From positions 1 to 23,018 of the forward strand of contig CAWUID010000035.1 in assembly GCA_963922315.1 (NCBI GenBank): a stretch of DNA of 23,018 nt, given 5' to 3'. The DNA is from JAHDBG01 sp963922315 (GTDB lineage: Bacteria; Pseudomonadota; Gammaproteobacteria; Chromatiales; Chromatiaceae). The stretch's first letter is position 1. Each line of letters opens with the position of its first letter. Below are positions 8,148-15,383 of the stretch, piece after piece. Below the pieces are notes generated by a model that was not told the origin of the DNA, made no database searches, and saw only the letters and a list, made by a program, of their open reading frames with translations. The position numbers and the translations under genes were made by a program.

Positions 8148-8839
8148 AACCACAACTTCACACCTGCCACCCACTGCGTCTCCGACACTGCCTCGTCGGC
8201 GCGACGCGCCACTTCAGCCAGCCCCGCCAACCGACGCTGCCAGACCAGACCTAAGTATGGCGCAAACTCGCGCCGAATCTCATACGCCAGACGCAGCCCC
8301 AAAGACAAATCAGCACCGGAACCCATACCTGGCTCAACACGACGCTGCCATTGCGCACCCAGTTCCGGAATCAACACCCAGCGCTGCGTCAGCATTACTT
8401 CCTGCTCCAGTTTAAACTGCGCACCGACCTGACCCTGTTTGCCAAACAACAAGGCCGCATCCGTTTCCAGCCAGTAAGGTGCCAGGCCATGCACCCCTAA
8501 CACCAACGCATGCTGTTCGGGTCGCGGGCGATCCTGATATTGCCAGCCGATCTGCCAGTTCCAGTAAGCATCTGCTGCGCGACTGTACAACACCTGCACT
8601 CCTGCTTCTTCCAGCTCTGCTTCCACCCATTCCAGGTCAGCCTTCCAACGCAATTTGTGCAGATCGTACCCGACCCAGCCCTGCGCTTCTAATACCAGAG
8701 GGCGGTGATGCGCCGCATCCCGCATTTCAAACTGGTCAATCACCACTTTATTGATCAGCGGATCTGCATTACCCATCGCCAGCACACCAGCCTGCAACCA
8801 GCACAGAATCAGACCTGATAACACCGTTAACTTTGTCAT
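8144..8839 (-). CDS. copB: Copper resistance protein B, outer membrane
   Basis: This 231-residue protein matches the CopB/PcoB family: 'INKVVIDQFEMRDA', 'GWVGYDLHKLRWKADLEW', 'YSRAADAYWNWQIGWQYQ', 'EVMLTQRWVLIPELGA' and a final 'VAGVKLWF' ending in Phe, as expected of an outer-membrane beta-barrel. The ATG at 8839 is preceded by GAGGAGGAAG, an excellent Shine-Dalgarno; an in-frame start at 8860 lies inside copA and is rejected. Residues 1-21 are a signal peptide. Many CopB proteins carry a Met/His-rich copper-binding segment before the barrel; this one lacks it and is shorter. It follows copA by 10 nt or fewer in the same operon, implying a role in periplasmic or outer-membrane copper tolerance together with CopA. 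Confidence 0.92.
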   Translation of the reverse strand: MTKLTVLSGLILCWLQAGVLAMGNADPLINKVVIDQFEMRDAAHHRPLVLEAQGWVGYDLHKLRWKADLEWVEAELEEAGVQVLYSRAADAYWNWQIGWQYQDRPRPEQHALVLGVHGLAPYWLETDAALLFGKQGQVGAQFKLEQEVMLTQRWVLIPELGAQWQRRVEPGMGSGADLSLGLRLAYEIRREFAPYLGLVWQRRLAGLAEVARRADEAVSETQWVAGVKLWF

Positions 8840-8849
8840 CACTTCCTCC

Positions 8850-10673
8850 TCAGTGCACAATCACGTGACGGAACATACCCAGCATGTGGTACAACAAATG
8901 GCAATGATAAGCCCAGCCGCCCGGCGCATCTGCCGTCACCAGATAACTGATTTTAGCACCCGGTTGTACGATCACCGTATGTTTGCGCGGAATATGTCCC
9001 GGGTCGCCAGTCTCCAGATCACTCCACATACCATGCAGGTGAATTGGGTGATTCATCATCGTATCGTTCAGCAGATTGATCCGCACCCGCTCGCCCAGCT
9101 TCAGCAACAAAGGCTCTGCATCCGCAAATGAAACGCCATTGATGGACCACATGTAGCGGCTCATATTACCGGTCAGATGCAGATTGATCTCACGTCCCGG
9201 CTCGCGCGGATCAGGCGTTGGATGCAAATTGAACAAATCCGCATAAGTCAGTACCCGCCGCCCGTTATGACGCAGCCCGACCCCGGGATCATCCAGTTGA
9301 TACACAGCCGCATCTGCGCGCATATCCACCTGTGGCCCATATTCGGTCGGCGCATGCACCACCCGGGCCCGGCTGCCAAAGCCCGCCGGACCACTGCCTA
9401 TTGGCAACGCATGCCGCGCGTACGACCCGTCAGGCTGGGCCTTTGTAGCAACAGATTGCCGACGATGCTGTGCATGATGACCATGGTGATGATGCCCGGC
9501 ATGGTGCCCGCCATGACCAGCGTGATCCATCGCCATGCCCATGTCACGATGACCCAGCACCGGCGCCGGATCCAGCGGTGGCACCTCAGCAGACAGCGCC
9601 GGATCAGGCGTCAATGTGCCACGCGCATAACCTGACCGGTCAATCGCCTGCGCAAAAATCGTATAGGCCTGTTCCACGCTGGGTGTCACCAGCACATCAT
9701 AAGTTTCGGCGACACCAAGCCGGATTTCGTCCACGCTGACCGATTCAACATATTGTCCATCCGCCGCCACAACCGTCATCTGCAGACCCGGAATACGCAG
9801 ATCAAACAAGGTCATCGCCGCTGCATTGATGATCCGCAGCAAAACCGTCTCACCACGCTGGAACAACCCAAGCCAGCCTTCAGCCGGCGGAACCCCGTTC
9901 AACAAAAAGGTATAGATGGCACCCGTCACATCGGAAATATCCCGATCCGACATACGCATCTGATTCCACATATCCCGGTCTGCAAAAAAACCAGCCACCC
10001 CATCGGCCTGCAATTGCTGCCAGGTATCCCCGAACGTGCGCTCGCGCTGATTGTAATAATGCGGCATCTTTTTCAGCGTGGCATACACTGATTCCGGCGA
10101 CTCATCGCTCCAGTCGGACAACACCAGCGTATATTCACGATCAAATACAAACGGATAACCCGCTGCCGGCTCAATCACAATCGCGCCATACGCACCCATC
10201 TGTTCCTGAAAACCGGAATGACTGTGATACCAGTAAGTGCCATTCTGCACCACCGGGAACTGATACCGGAACTGCTCGCCTGGCCGGATACCAGTAAATC
10301 CTTCACTGATATGTGGTACCCCATCCTGAGAACTGGGCAGAATCAGGCCATGCCAGTGAATCGATGTATCCTCCGCCAGATGATTGGTAACATTTAAGGT
10401 AATATCATCGCCTTCTTTAAAGCGTAAGGTTGGTGCCGGCACCGAACCGTTAATGGCCGTCGCAAAACGTTCTTGTCCGGTGAAATTCACTTTTAATGGT
10501 GAGTAAGTCAGATCAAATTTTGATCCACTGAGTGTTTTTTGCCCGGTTCCAAGTGCAGTCATCGCTAATGCTGATTGACCGAAACCTATTAAAGCACCAC
10601 CAGCCGCTAAGCCTTTCACAAAACGACGACGTGATAAAGATAGTTTAGCCGGGGAAATAGTACATTTTCTCAT
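8850..10673 (-). CDS. copA: Copper resistance multicopper oxidase CopA (PcoA family)
   Basis: This 607-residue periplasmic multicopper oxidase has a twin-arginine signal (SRRRFVKGLAAGGAL, residues 14-28). Copper ligand motifs are HWHG (106-109), YWYHSH (147-152), HPIHLHG (542-548) and HCHLLYHMLGM (590-600), which carries the type 1 Cys591 and axial Met600. All four binding blocks are intact. Family members oxidise Cu(I) to Cu(II) in the periplasm. Between the second and third cupredoxin domains the usual Met-rich repeats are largely replaced by a His/Gly-rich stretch (about residues 375-402). The gene lies between the small Cys-rich protein gene upstream and copB, all on one strand; copC, copD and a CopRS sensor pair are not present here. 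Confidence 0.96.
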   Translation of the reverse strand: MRKCTISPAKLSLSRRRFVKGLAAGGALIGFGQSALAMTALGTGQKTLSGSKFDLTYSPLKVNFTGQERFATAINGSVPAPTLRFKEGDDITLNVTNHLAEDTSIHWHGLILPSSQDGVPHISEGFTGIRPGEQFRYQFPVVQNGTYWYHSHSGFQEQMGAYGAIVIEPAAGYPFVFDREYTLVLSDWSDESPESVYATLKKMPHYYNQRERTFGDTWQQLQADGVAGFFADRDMWNQMRMSDRDISDVTGAIYTFLLNGVPPAEGWLGLFQRGETVLLRIINAAAMTLFDLRIPGLQMTVVAADGQYVESVSVDEIRLGVAETYDVLVTPSVEQAYTIFAQAIDRSGYARGTLTPDPALSAEVPPLDPAPVLGHRDMGMAMDHAGHGGHHAGHHHHGHHAQHRRQSVATKAQPDGSYARHALPIGSGPAGFGSRARVVHAPTEYGPQVDMRADAAVYQLDDPGVGLRHNGRRVLTYADLFNLHPTPDPREPGREINLHLTGNMSRYMWSINGVSFADAEPLLLKLGERVRINLLNDTMMNHPIHLHGMWSDLETGDPGHIPRKHTVIVQPGAKISYLVTADAPGGWAYHCHLLYHMLGMFRHVIVH

Positions 10674-10757
10674 GAGTTTTTTCTCTGCAATCTAATATTG
10701 TGGAAATACTAAATATTCAATATATGTAACAGCAAAAGCCGTAGAAAAAACAGAGAA

Positions 10758-11126
10758 TTAAACTCGGGGAGGTCGATAAAAAATCGTGTGTGGTTGAGGT
10801 AATAAAAAACTCTGGTGGATAAAAACAGCCACATCTTTCAGATCAGAAGCGCTACTCAGAGGAGCTGAAAGAATACCCACTACCAGACTACAACTACCTG
10901 AAGAGCAAGTACCTGCCTCACAACAATTTCCATGATCCAGATACGAAAGACACGACCCTTTATCAATCAGGTTGTCTATATTCGCTATATCATGATGCAA
11001 TATGTCTGTTTGTTGAGATAGCGATGAATCACAGTGATCAAATGACGCTATGATACTTTGCACAGGAGCCAGTCCGATCAACAAAGCTAAACAATAAAGT
11101 ATCAATTGTGCAGACAGTGATTTCAT
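10758..11126 (-). CDS. Small exported cysteine-rich protein upstream of copA (CopL/DUF2946-like)
   Basis: This 122-residue protein has an N-terminal signal peptide or membrane segment (about 1-26), then Cys32, Cys59, Cys68, Cys69, Cys74 and Cys79 with neighbouring His residues (FDHCD, LDHGNCCEAG). A hydrophobic C-terminal part ends 'FYRPPRV'. Length, position directly before copA and the R-P-P end resemble small CopL or DUF2946-type proteins that precede copA in other bacteria. I do not see enough conserved sequence to assign the family firmly. The Cys/His cluster suggests periplasmic Cu(I) binding or sensing (inference). AGGG lies 8 nt before the ATG, and a candidate promoter is just upstream, so this is probably the first gene of the copper operon. 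copA follows after 84 nt. Confidence 0.7.
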   Translation of the reverse strand: MKSLSAQLILYCLALLIGLAPVQSIIASFDHCDSSLSQQTDILHHDIANIDNLIDKGSCLSYLDHGNCCEAGTCSSGSCSLVVGILSAPLSSASDLKDVAVFIHQSFLLPQPHTIFYRPPRV

Positions 11127-11173
11127 TTACATGGCCCTAGCGAAACCTTAAACACTGCTCAATAAAGCCGGAA

Positions 11174-11203
11174 ATTTTACACATTTACTTTTCCTGAGTG
11201 CAA
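11174..11203 (-). promoter_or_regulatory. Candidate sigma-70 promoter of the copper operon
   Basis: On the minus strand TTGCAC (11198-11203) is followed after 18 bp by TAAAAT (11174-11179), about 50 bp before the ATG of the Cys-rich protein gene. Match to consensus is moderate (three of six at -35, five of six at -10). No transcript data are available. Confidence 0.4.
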
Positions 11204-11255
11204 AACATTCATCACTGCTGTCACTGAATTTGAATTTGAATCCGGCCTGAAGTAC

Positions 11256-11273
11256 TTCATTATTACGAATGAA
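11256..11273. promoter_or_regulatory. Candidate operator palindrome upstream of the copper operon
   Basis: TTCATT, six bases, then AATGAA form a perfect 6-6-6 inverted repeat in the intergenic region between the Nudix gene and the copper operon, about 53 bp upstream of the candidate -35 box. A short AT-rich dyad of this form is typical of a two-component or repressor binding site. No regulator gene is nearby and I cannot match it to a known CopR or CueR box. Confidence 0.35.
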
Positions 11274-11355
11274 CATTCTCTATTTTAGCTACACGACCTG
11301 TTCCAATATTTTTCATGAATCAGACCTCTACACTCGCGATGTTTTCAGAGATGTT

Positions 11356-11946
11356 TTACATCGATGGTTCAGCCAGATAGTCAATCTGATAGCCTGTTAG
11401 ATCATCCGTATTTTCAACAATATCTGCCATCCGGTGCGGAAAATGACCCGTGATACGATCCGCAAAATAACGGCGCAATGCGGCTGCGACAGTCGGAAAC
11501 GCCAATTGATCCCAAGGAACCTGCGCTTCCGTAAACAATGCGGTCTCCAGGCTCTCAATACCCGGTGCAAAATCTGCCTCTGACAAACTCGCCCGGAATA
11601 ACATATATACCTGATTGATATGCGGCAGGTTCACCGTCAGATAAGGTGCAATCAACTCAACCCTGGCAGTGGCTTCTTCCCAGGTTTCCCGCATTGCACC
11701 CTGATATGTCGTCTCACCATTTTCCATGAAACCAGCAGGTACTGTCCAATAACCATGACGCGGCTGTATCCCGCGCTTGCACAACAAGACCTGATCCTGA
11801 TGCTGCACAATGCATCCGACAACTATTTTGGGATTCTGATAGTGCACGAATCCGCACTGATCACATATCAGCCGGAGATGGGTATCTCCGACCGGCACCC
11901 GCTCAGACACACTCGAACCACAACGAGCACAATACTTCACCTGCAT
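11356..11946 (-). CDS. Nudix hydrolase with N-terminal zinc ribbon
   Basis: A 196-residue protein. Cys6/Cys9 and Cys28/Cys31 form a zinc ribbon (Nudix_N_2 type), followed by 'HYQNPKIVVGCIV' and the Nudix box at 72-94 (GFMENGETT....MRETWEEA) with the catalytic R-E-x-x-E-E residues present. 'FPTVAAALRRYF' is typical of this subfamily. Nudix enzymes split nucleoside diphosphates linked to another group; the substrate here is not predictable (NADH, ADP-ribose, FAD or a nucleotide sugar are possible). The ATG lies inside the end of lpxB, overlapping by 10 bp, and has its own GAGG 7 nt upstream, so it belongs to the bamA-lpx transcription unit. That position is not the usual one (rnhB often follows lpxB). 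Confidence 0.9.
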   Translation of the reverse strand: MQVKYCARCGSSVSERVPVGDTHLRLICDQCGFVHYQNPKIVVGCIVQHQDQVLLCKRGIQPRHGYWTVPAGFMENGETTYQGAMRETWEEATARVELIAPYLTVNLPHINQVYMLFRASLSEADFAPGIESLETALFTEAQVPWDQLAFPTVAAALRRYFADRITGHFPHRMADIVENTDDLTGYQIDYLAEPSM

Positions 11947-13103
11947 AACACACCTCGTGTGTGCAATAACTCAAAAATTGCCGCAACAATCCGCGCATCA
12001 GTGTCTACCCGCATGTGCTGATGCACTGCCCGATAGCGCTGCCGGATTGTCGCTACCTGCTCAGGAGACTGCAAAAAATGTAATACCGCCGGGGCCAGAT
12101 AGTCTGCTGCGCACTGCTGCTGCAAAAAAAGCGGTGCCAGAGGCGCCTCAGCCAACAAGTTTGCTAACACTACTCGTTCTGTATTCACCCAATTCAATGC
12201 ACGTAACACCGCATAAGTCAGTGCATGCAACCGATAACCCACCACCATCGGACAGTTACACAGCAACGCTTCCAGCGTTGCTGTACCAGAAGCCAACAAC
12301 GCAGTATCGGCAGCAATTAATACTGTCTGGCTGTCTGCCAGGATCGTCTTTATCGGCAAATCAGGTGCATATTGTGCGCAGTGCACTTGCCAGAGCGCAG
12401 CCATCGCCGCATTTGCCATTGGCGCCACCAATTGCAATTCCGGAATCTGCTGTCGACAGGCACGTGCAGTTGCCAGAAACGAGGGTGCTAAACGACTCAC
12501 TTCACCCGAACGGCTACCCGGTAAAAGTGCCAGTACCGGTGGGTCGGGCGCTAATGCCAGCGTCTGACGGGCAGTAGTCTGATCCGGATGTAATGGCAAT
12601 TGCTGTGCCAGAGTATGTCCAACATAACAGGATGCGACCCCATGTTGTTGTAAAAATGTTGGCTCGAACGGGAACAAACTGAGCAACAAATCGACCGCAG
12701 ACCGGATCTTATGCACCCGTCCAGGGCGCCAGGCCCAGACCGATGGACACACATAATGCACTGTCGGAATACCAGCCTGACGCAATTGCCGGGCCAGCGG
12801 CAGATTAAAGTCCGGTGCATCTATGCCGATAAATAAATCCGGCGGCTGCGCCAGCCAATGTTTAATCAGATCACGCCGTAGCCGTAATAACTCCGGCAGA
12901 TGACGCAACACTTCAAACAGGCCCATCACAGACAGCGTTTCCATCGGTGCCAGGCTGCACAGACCATGCGCCAGCATACCTGGACCACCAACACCCTCGA
13001 ACTGCCAATGCGGATAGTGCGAGCGCAATGCTGCTATCAGTCGCTCACCCAACGCATCGCCGGAGGGCTCGGCAGCAACCAATGCAACGCGCAGAGCACA
13101 CAT
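11937..13103 (-). CDS. lpxB: Lipid-A-disaccharide synthase
   Basis: LpxB (388 residues, GT19) joins UDP-2,3-diacylglucosamine and lipid X to form the beta-1,6 disaccharide of lipid A at the inner membrane's cytoplasmic face. Landmarks are 'VAAEPSGDALGERLI', 'FEGVGGPGM', 'FIGIDAPDFNL', 'CPSVWAWRPGRVHKI', 'LALLPGSRSGEV' and 'LLASGTATLEALL', the nucleotide-sugar binding region near the C-terminus. Length is normal. It starts 3 nt after the lpxA stop and overlaps the Nudix start by 10 bp. The family 'GEASGD' loop reads 'AEPSGD' here. No damage is seen. Confidence 0.97.
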   Translation of the reverse strand: MCALRVALVAAEPSGDALGERLIAALRSHYPHWQFEGVGGPGMLAHGLCSLAPMETLSVMGLFEVLRHLPELLRLRRDLIKHWLAQPPDLFIGIDAPDFNLPLARQLRQAGIPTVHYVCPSVWAWRPGRVHKIRSAVDLLLSLFPFEPTFLQQHGVASCYVGHTLAQQLPLHPDQTTARQTLALAPDPPVLALLPGSRSGEVSRLAPSFLATARACRQQIPELQLVAPMANAAMAALWQVHCAQYAPDLPIKTILADSQTVLIAADTALLASGTATLEALLCNCPMVVGYRLHALTYAVLRALNWVNTERVVLANLLAEAPLAPLFLQQQCAADYLAPAVLHFLQSPEQVATIRQRYRAVHQHMRVDTDARIVAAIFELLHTRGVLCR

Positions 13104-13106
13104 CCG

Positions 13107-13901
13107 TCAGCCAGACGTCGTCGCTTGTGTACGCAATATGCTGCCGCCACGACGCTCACTCTGTAAGAATGCCACCATCGGCTGCAATACAGCTTGTTGC
13201 CTGGCTTCAGCCACTATCTTATCAGTCACATCTGCCAATAATTGGCTGGACGTTAGCAGGCGATAGGTCTGTTTCAGAGTACGGATCTGCGTGTCACAGA
13301 ATCCGCGTCGTTTGAGGCCTTCCCGGTTGATACCACGCAACATCGCTGGCACCCCGTCAACCAGCATATAAGGCAACACATCCTTACGGACGGAGGTACC
13401 TGAGGTGACAAAGCCATGCATGCCAATCTGACAGAATTGACGCACTGCCGAGAAACCACCGAGCACCACCCAATCATTAAGCCGGACATGCCCGGCCAGT
13501 GTAGCGCCATTCGCCATCACTACCTGATTACCAACCTGACAATCATGCGCAACATGGGTATACGCCATAAACAGATTATCATTACCGATCCGGGTAACGC
13601 CGCCATCCTCAGCCGTACCCCGATGAATAGTGCTGAATTCGCGAATCTGGTTACGATCGCCGATAATCAGTTGGCTGGTTTCACCCTGATATTTGCGATC
13701 CTGCGGGTCCTCACCGACCGAAGCAAACTGATAAATCTGATTATCCCGCCCAATCCGGGTATCGCTTCTGATCACCACGTGTGAACCAATCTGAGTCCCG
13801 GCAGCAATTTGCACCCTGGGACCAATAATGCTGTAAGGTCCGACGGACACATTTGTATCTAACTCAGCAGTCGCATCAATAATAGCACTCGAATGCCGCA
13901 T
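13107..13901 (-). CDS. lpxA: UDP-N-acetylglucosamine acyltransferase
   Basis: LpxA (264 residues) transfers 3-hydroxyacyl from ACP to the 3-OH of UDP-GlcNAc, the first step of lipid A synthesis; it is a trimeric left-handed beta-helix. Hexapeptide repeats fill the first two thirds, with 'YQFASVGEDPQDRKY', 'TIHRGT', 'THVAHDCQVGN' (catalytic His and the helper His three before it) and 'LAGHV'. The position equivalent to Escherichia coli His160 is Arg154 (codon CGT at 13440-13442, 'SAVRQFC'). At the acyl-chain ruler position (Gly173 in Escherichia coli) this protein has Ser, a small residue compatible with a longer acyl chain; that is inference. The ATG overlaps the fabZ stop by one base (TAATG). 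Confidence 0.96.
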   Translation of the reverse strand: MRHSSAIIDATAELDTNVSVGPYSIIGPRVQIAAGTQIGSHVVIRSDTRIGRDNQIYQFASVGEDPQDRKYQGETSQLIIGDRNQIREFSTIHRGTAEDGGVTRIGNDNLFMAYTHVAHDCQVGNQVVMANGATLAGHVRLNDWVVLGGFSAVRQFCQIGMHGFVTSGTSVRKDVLPYMLVDGVPAMLRGINREGLKRRGFCDTQIRTLKQTYRLLTSSQLLADVTDKIVAEARQQAVLQPMVAFLQSERRGGSILRTQATTSG

Positions 13902-14332
13902 TACAGATCATTCCGGGCAGTACACATAATCTGAGTGGATGCACATAATTCATCACCTACCCAGGCTTCACCCCGAAAAACACCGATCTGCCGCTTATAT
14001 TTCACCAGGTTAACACTCAAACGCAATTGGTCACCTGGCTCAACTGGCCGCCTGAAACGAGTTTTATCCAGCCCGACCAGGTAAAAAATAGAGTCTTCCG
14101 GCACATCTTCATGACCTAAGCTGAGCAAACCAGTAGCTTGTGCCAGCGCCTCTATCACCAGCACACCTGGCATCACAGGTTTAGCTGGGAAATGGCCCTG
14201 AAAAAAAGGCTCATTGATAGTAACGTTTTTTATCGCTACCAGATGATCAGGCGGACTGTTTTCGACAATTCGATCTACCAGTAAAAAAGGGTAACGATGC
14301 GGCAATAAATTTAAAATCGTATTGATTGACAT
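13901..14332 (-). CDS. fabZ: 3-hydroxyacyl-[acyl-carrier-protein] dehydratase FabZ
   Basis: FabZ (143 residues, hot-dog fold) dehydrates 3-hydroxyacyl-ACP in fatty acid synthesis and so competes with LpxA and LpxD for the same substrates, which explains its place in the lipid A operon. The start 'ILNLLPHRYPFLLVDRI' and the catalytic segment 'FQGHFPAKPVMPGVLVIEALAQ' (His and Glu) are textbook. It starts 7 nt after the lpxD stop without a visible Shine-Dalgarno and ends overlapping the lpxA start by one base, so coupled translation is likely. Confidence 0.97.
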   Translation of the reverse strand: MSINTILNLLPHRYPFLLVDRIVENSPPDHLVAIKNVTINEPFFQGHFPAKPVMPGVLVIEALAQATGLLSLGHEDVPEDSIFYLVGLDKTRFRRPVEPGDQLRLSVNLVKYKRQIGVFRGEAWVGDELCASTQIMCTARNDL

Positions 14333-14339
14333 AAAACGA

Positions 14340-15377
14340 CTAATCTAACTGATTCATAATCCGGGATAACTGTTTTTCTAACGCGCGTAATTTCTTTGCC
14401 ATACGATCCAGTCTTCTGATACGGGCAAAATTTCTACCCCAATCAACATGAGGCATCGCCGGCAATAAACTCGTATAACGGCCTGGTCGTGGTACATTGT
14501 GCGTCACTGCCGTCATACTGGACACATGTACCTGATCTGCTAATTCAACATGGCCCACTACGCCACTTAAGCCAGCTAGTGTACAACGTTTACCAATGCG
14601 GGCAGATCCGGCAATGCCGACACCAGCGGCAACCGCAGTATGCTCACCAATCTGCACATTGTGGGCAACATGTACCTGATTATCTAACTTGACTCCGTCA
14701 GCTAACACCGTGTCATTCAGTGCACCACGATCAATCGTTGTATTTGCACCCACTTCGACCCGATCACCAAGCCGCAGCCCTCCCAATTGAGGAATCTTAA
14801 CCCAGCAACCTTGATCATTTGCGAAACCAAAGCCATCACTGCCGAGTACCGCGCCAGCATGGATGATACAGCCGACCCCCAGCTCCACTGCGTGATATAA
14901 GGTGACATTAGGATACAAAACCGTTCCCTGTCCCAACACACAATCATCACCAATCGTACAATTCGGACCAATCACTACCTGACCGGCCAGCACAACACGA
15001 GCACCGATCACTGCATTAGCGCCAATGGTAACATCTGGCGCAATTTGTGCTGAGGGATCAATGACAGCCGTCGGGTGCCTGCACGCTGCTGACCGTTCAG
15101 ATGCTGATAGCGCCGTTGCAGCTTGTGCATAAGCCAGCAGAGGGTTGTTCGTCACCAGAGCGTTACCCTGATATTCAGGCAGGTACTCCGGTGACAGAAT
15201 CACTACAGAGGCTTGAGTATCTGAAAGATAATGACGAAACTCTGGTCGATGCAGAAAGGCCAACTGCCCGGATTCAGCATGATCAAGCGAGGCAATGCTA
15301 TGGACTTGACAGTCCGCATCACCTCGCAACTCAGCACCTGTAATCTGAGCCAGCTGGCCCGATGTTAACCTTGGCAT
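14340..15377 (-). CDS. lpxD: UDP-3-O-(3-hydroxyacyl)glucosamine N-acyltransferase
   Basis: LpxD (345 residues) N-acylates UDP-3-O-acylglucosamine, the third lipid A step. An N-terminal uridine-binding domain (1-100, 'QLAQITGAELRGD', 'SIASLDHAESGQLAFL') is followed by hexapeptide repeats ('DGFGFANDQGCWVKIPQ', 'VEVGANTTIDRGAL'), the catalytic His in 'HVAHNVQIGEH' and a C-terminal helix rich in Arg/Lys/Leu. Length is normal. It starts 6 nt after the bamA stop; an AGG overlapping the bamA TAG can serve as ribosome binding site. In most gammaproteobacteria skp lies between bamA and lpxD; it is absent here. Confidence 0.97.
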   Translation of the reverse strand: MPRLTSGQLAQITGAELRGDADCQVHSIASLDHAESGQLAFLHRPEFRHYLSDTQASVVILSPEYLPEYQGNALVTNNPLLAYAQAATALSASERSAACRHPTAVIDPSAQIAPDVTIGANAVIGARVVLAGQVVIGPNCTIGDDCVLGQGTVLYPNVTLYHAVELGVGCIIHAGAVLGSDGFGFANDQGCWVKIPQLGGLRLGDRVEVGANTTIDRGALNDTVLADGVKLDNQVHVAHNVQIGEHTAVAAGVGIAGSARIGKRCTLAGLSGVVGHVELADQVHVSSMTAVTHNVPRPGRYTSLLPAMPHVDWGRNFARIRRLDRMAKKLRALEKQLSRIMNQLD

Positions 15378-15383
15378 CTGCGC

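Noticed and set aside
8840..8860. Upstream start for copB (extra MCTEEEV)
   Set aside because: The added codons cover the GAGGAGGAAG ribosome binding site and the end of copA; the signal peptide starts at MTKLTVL.
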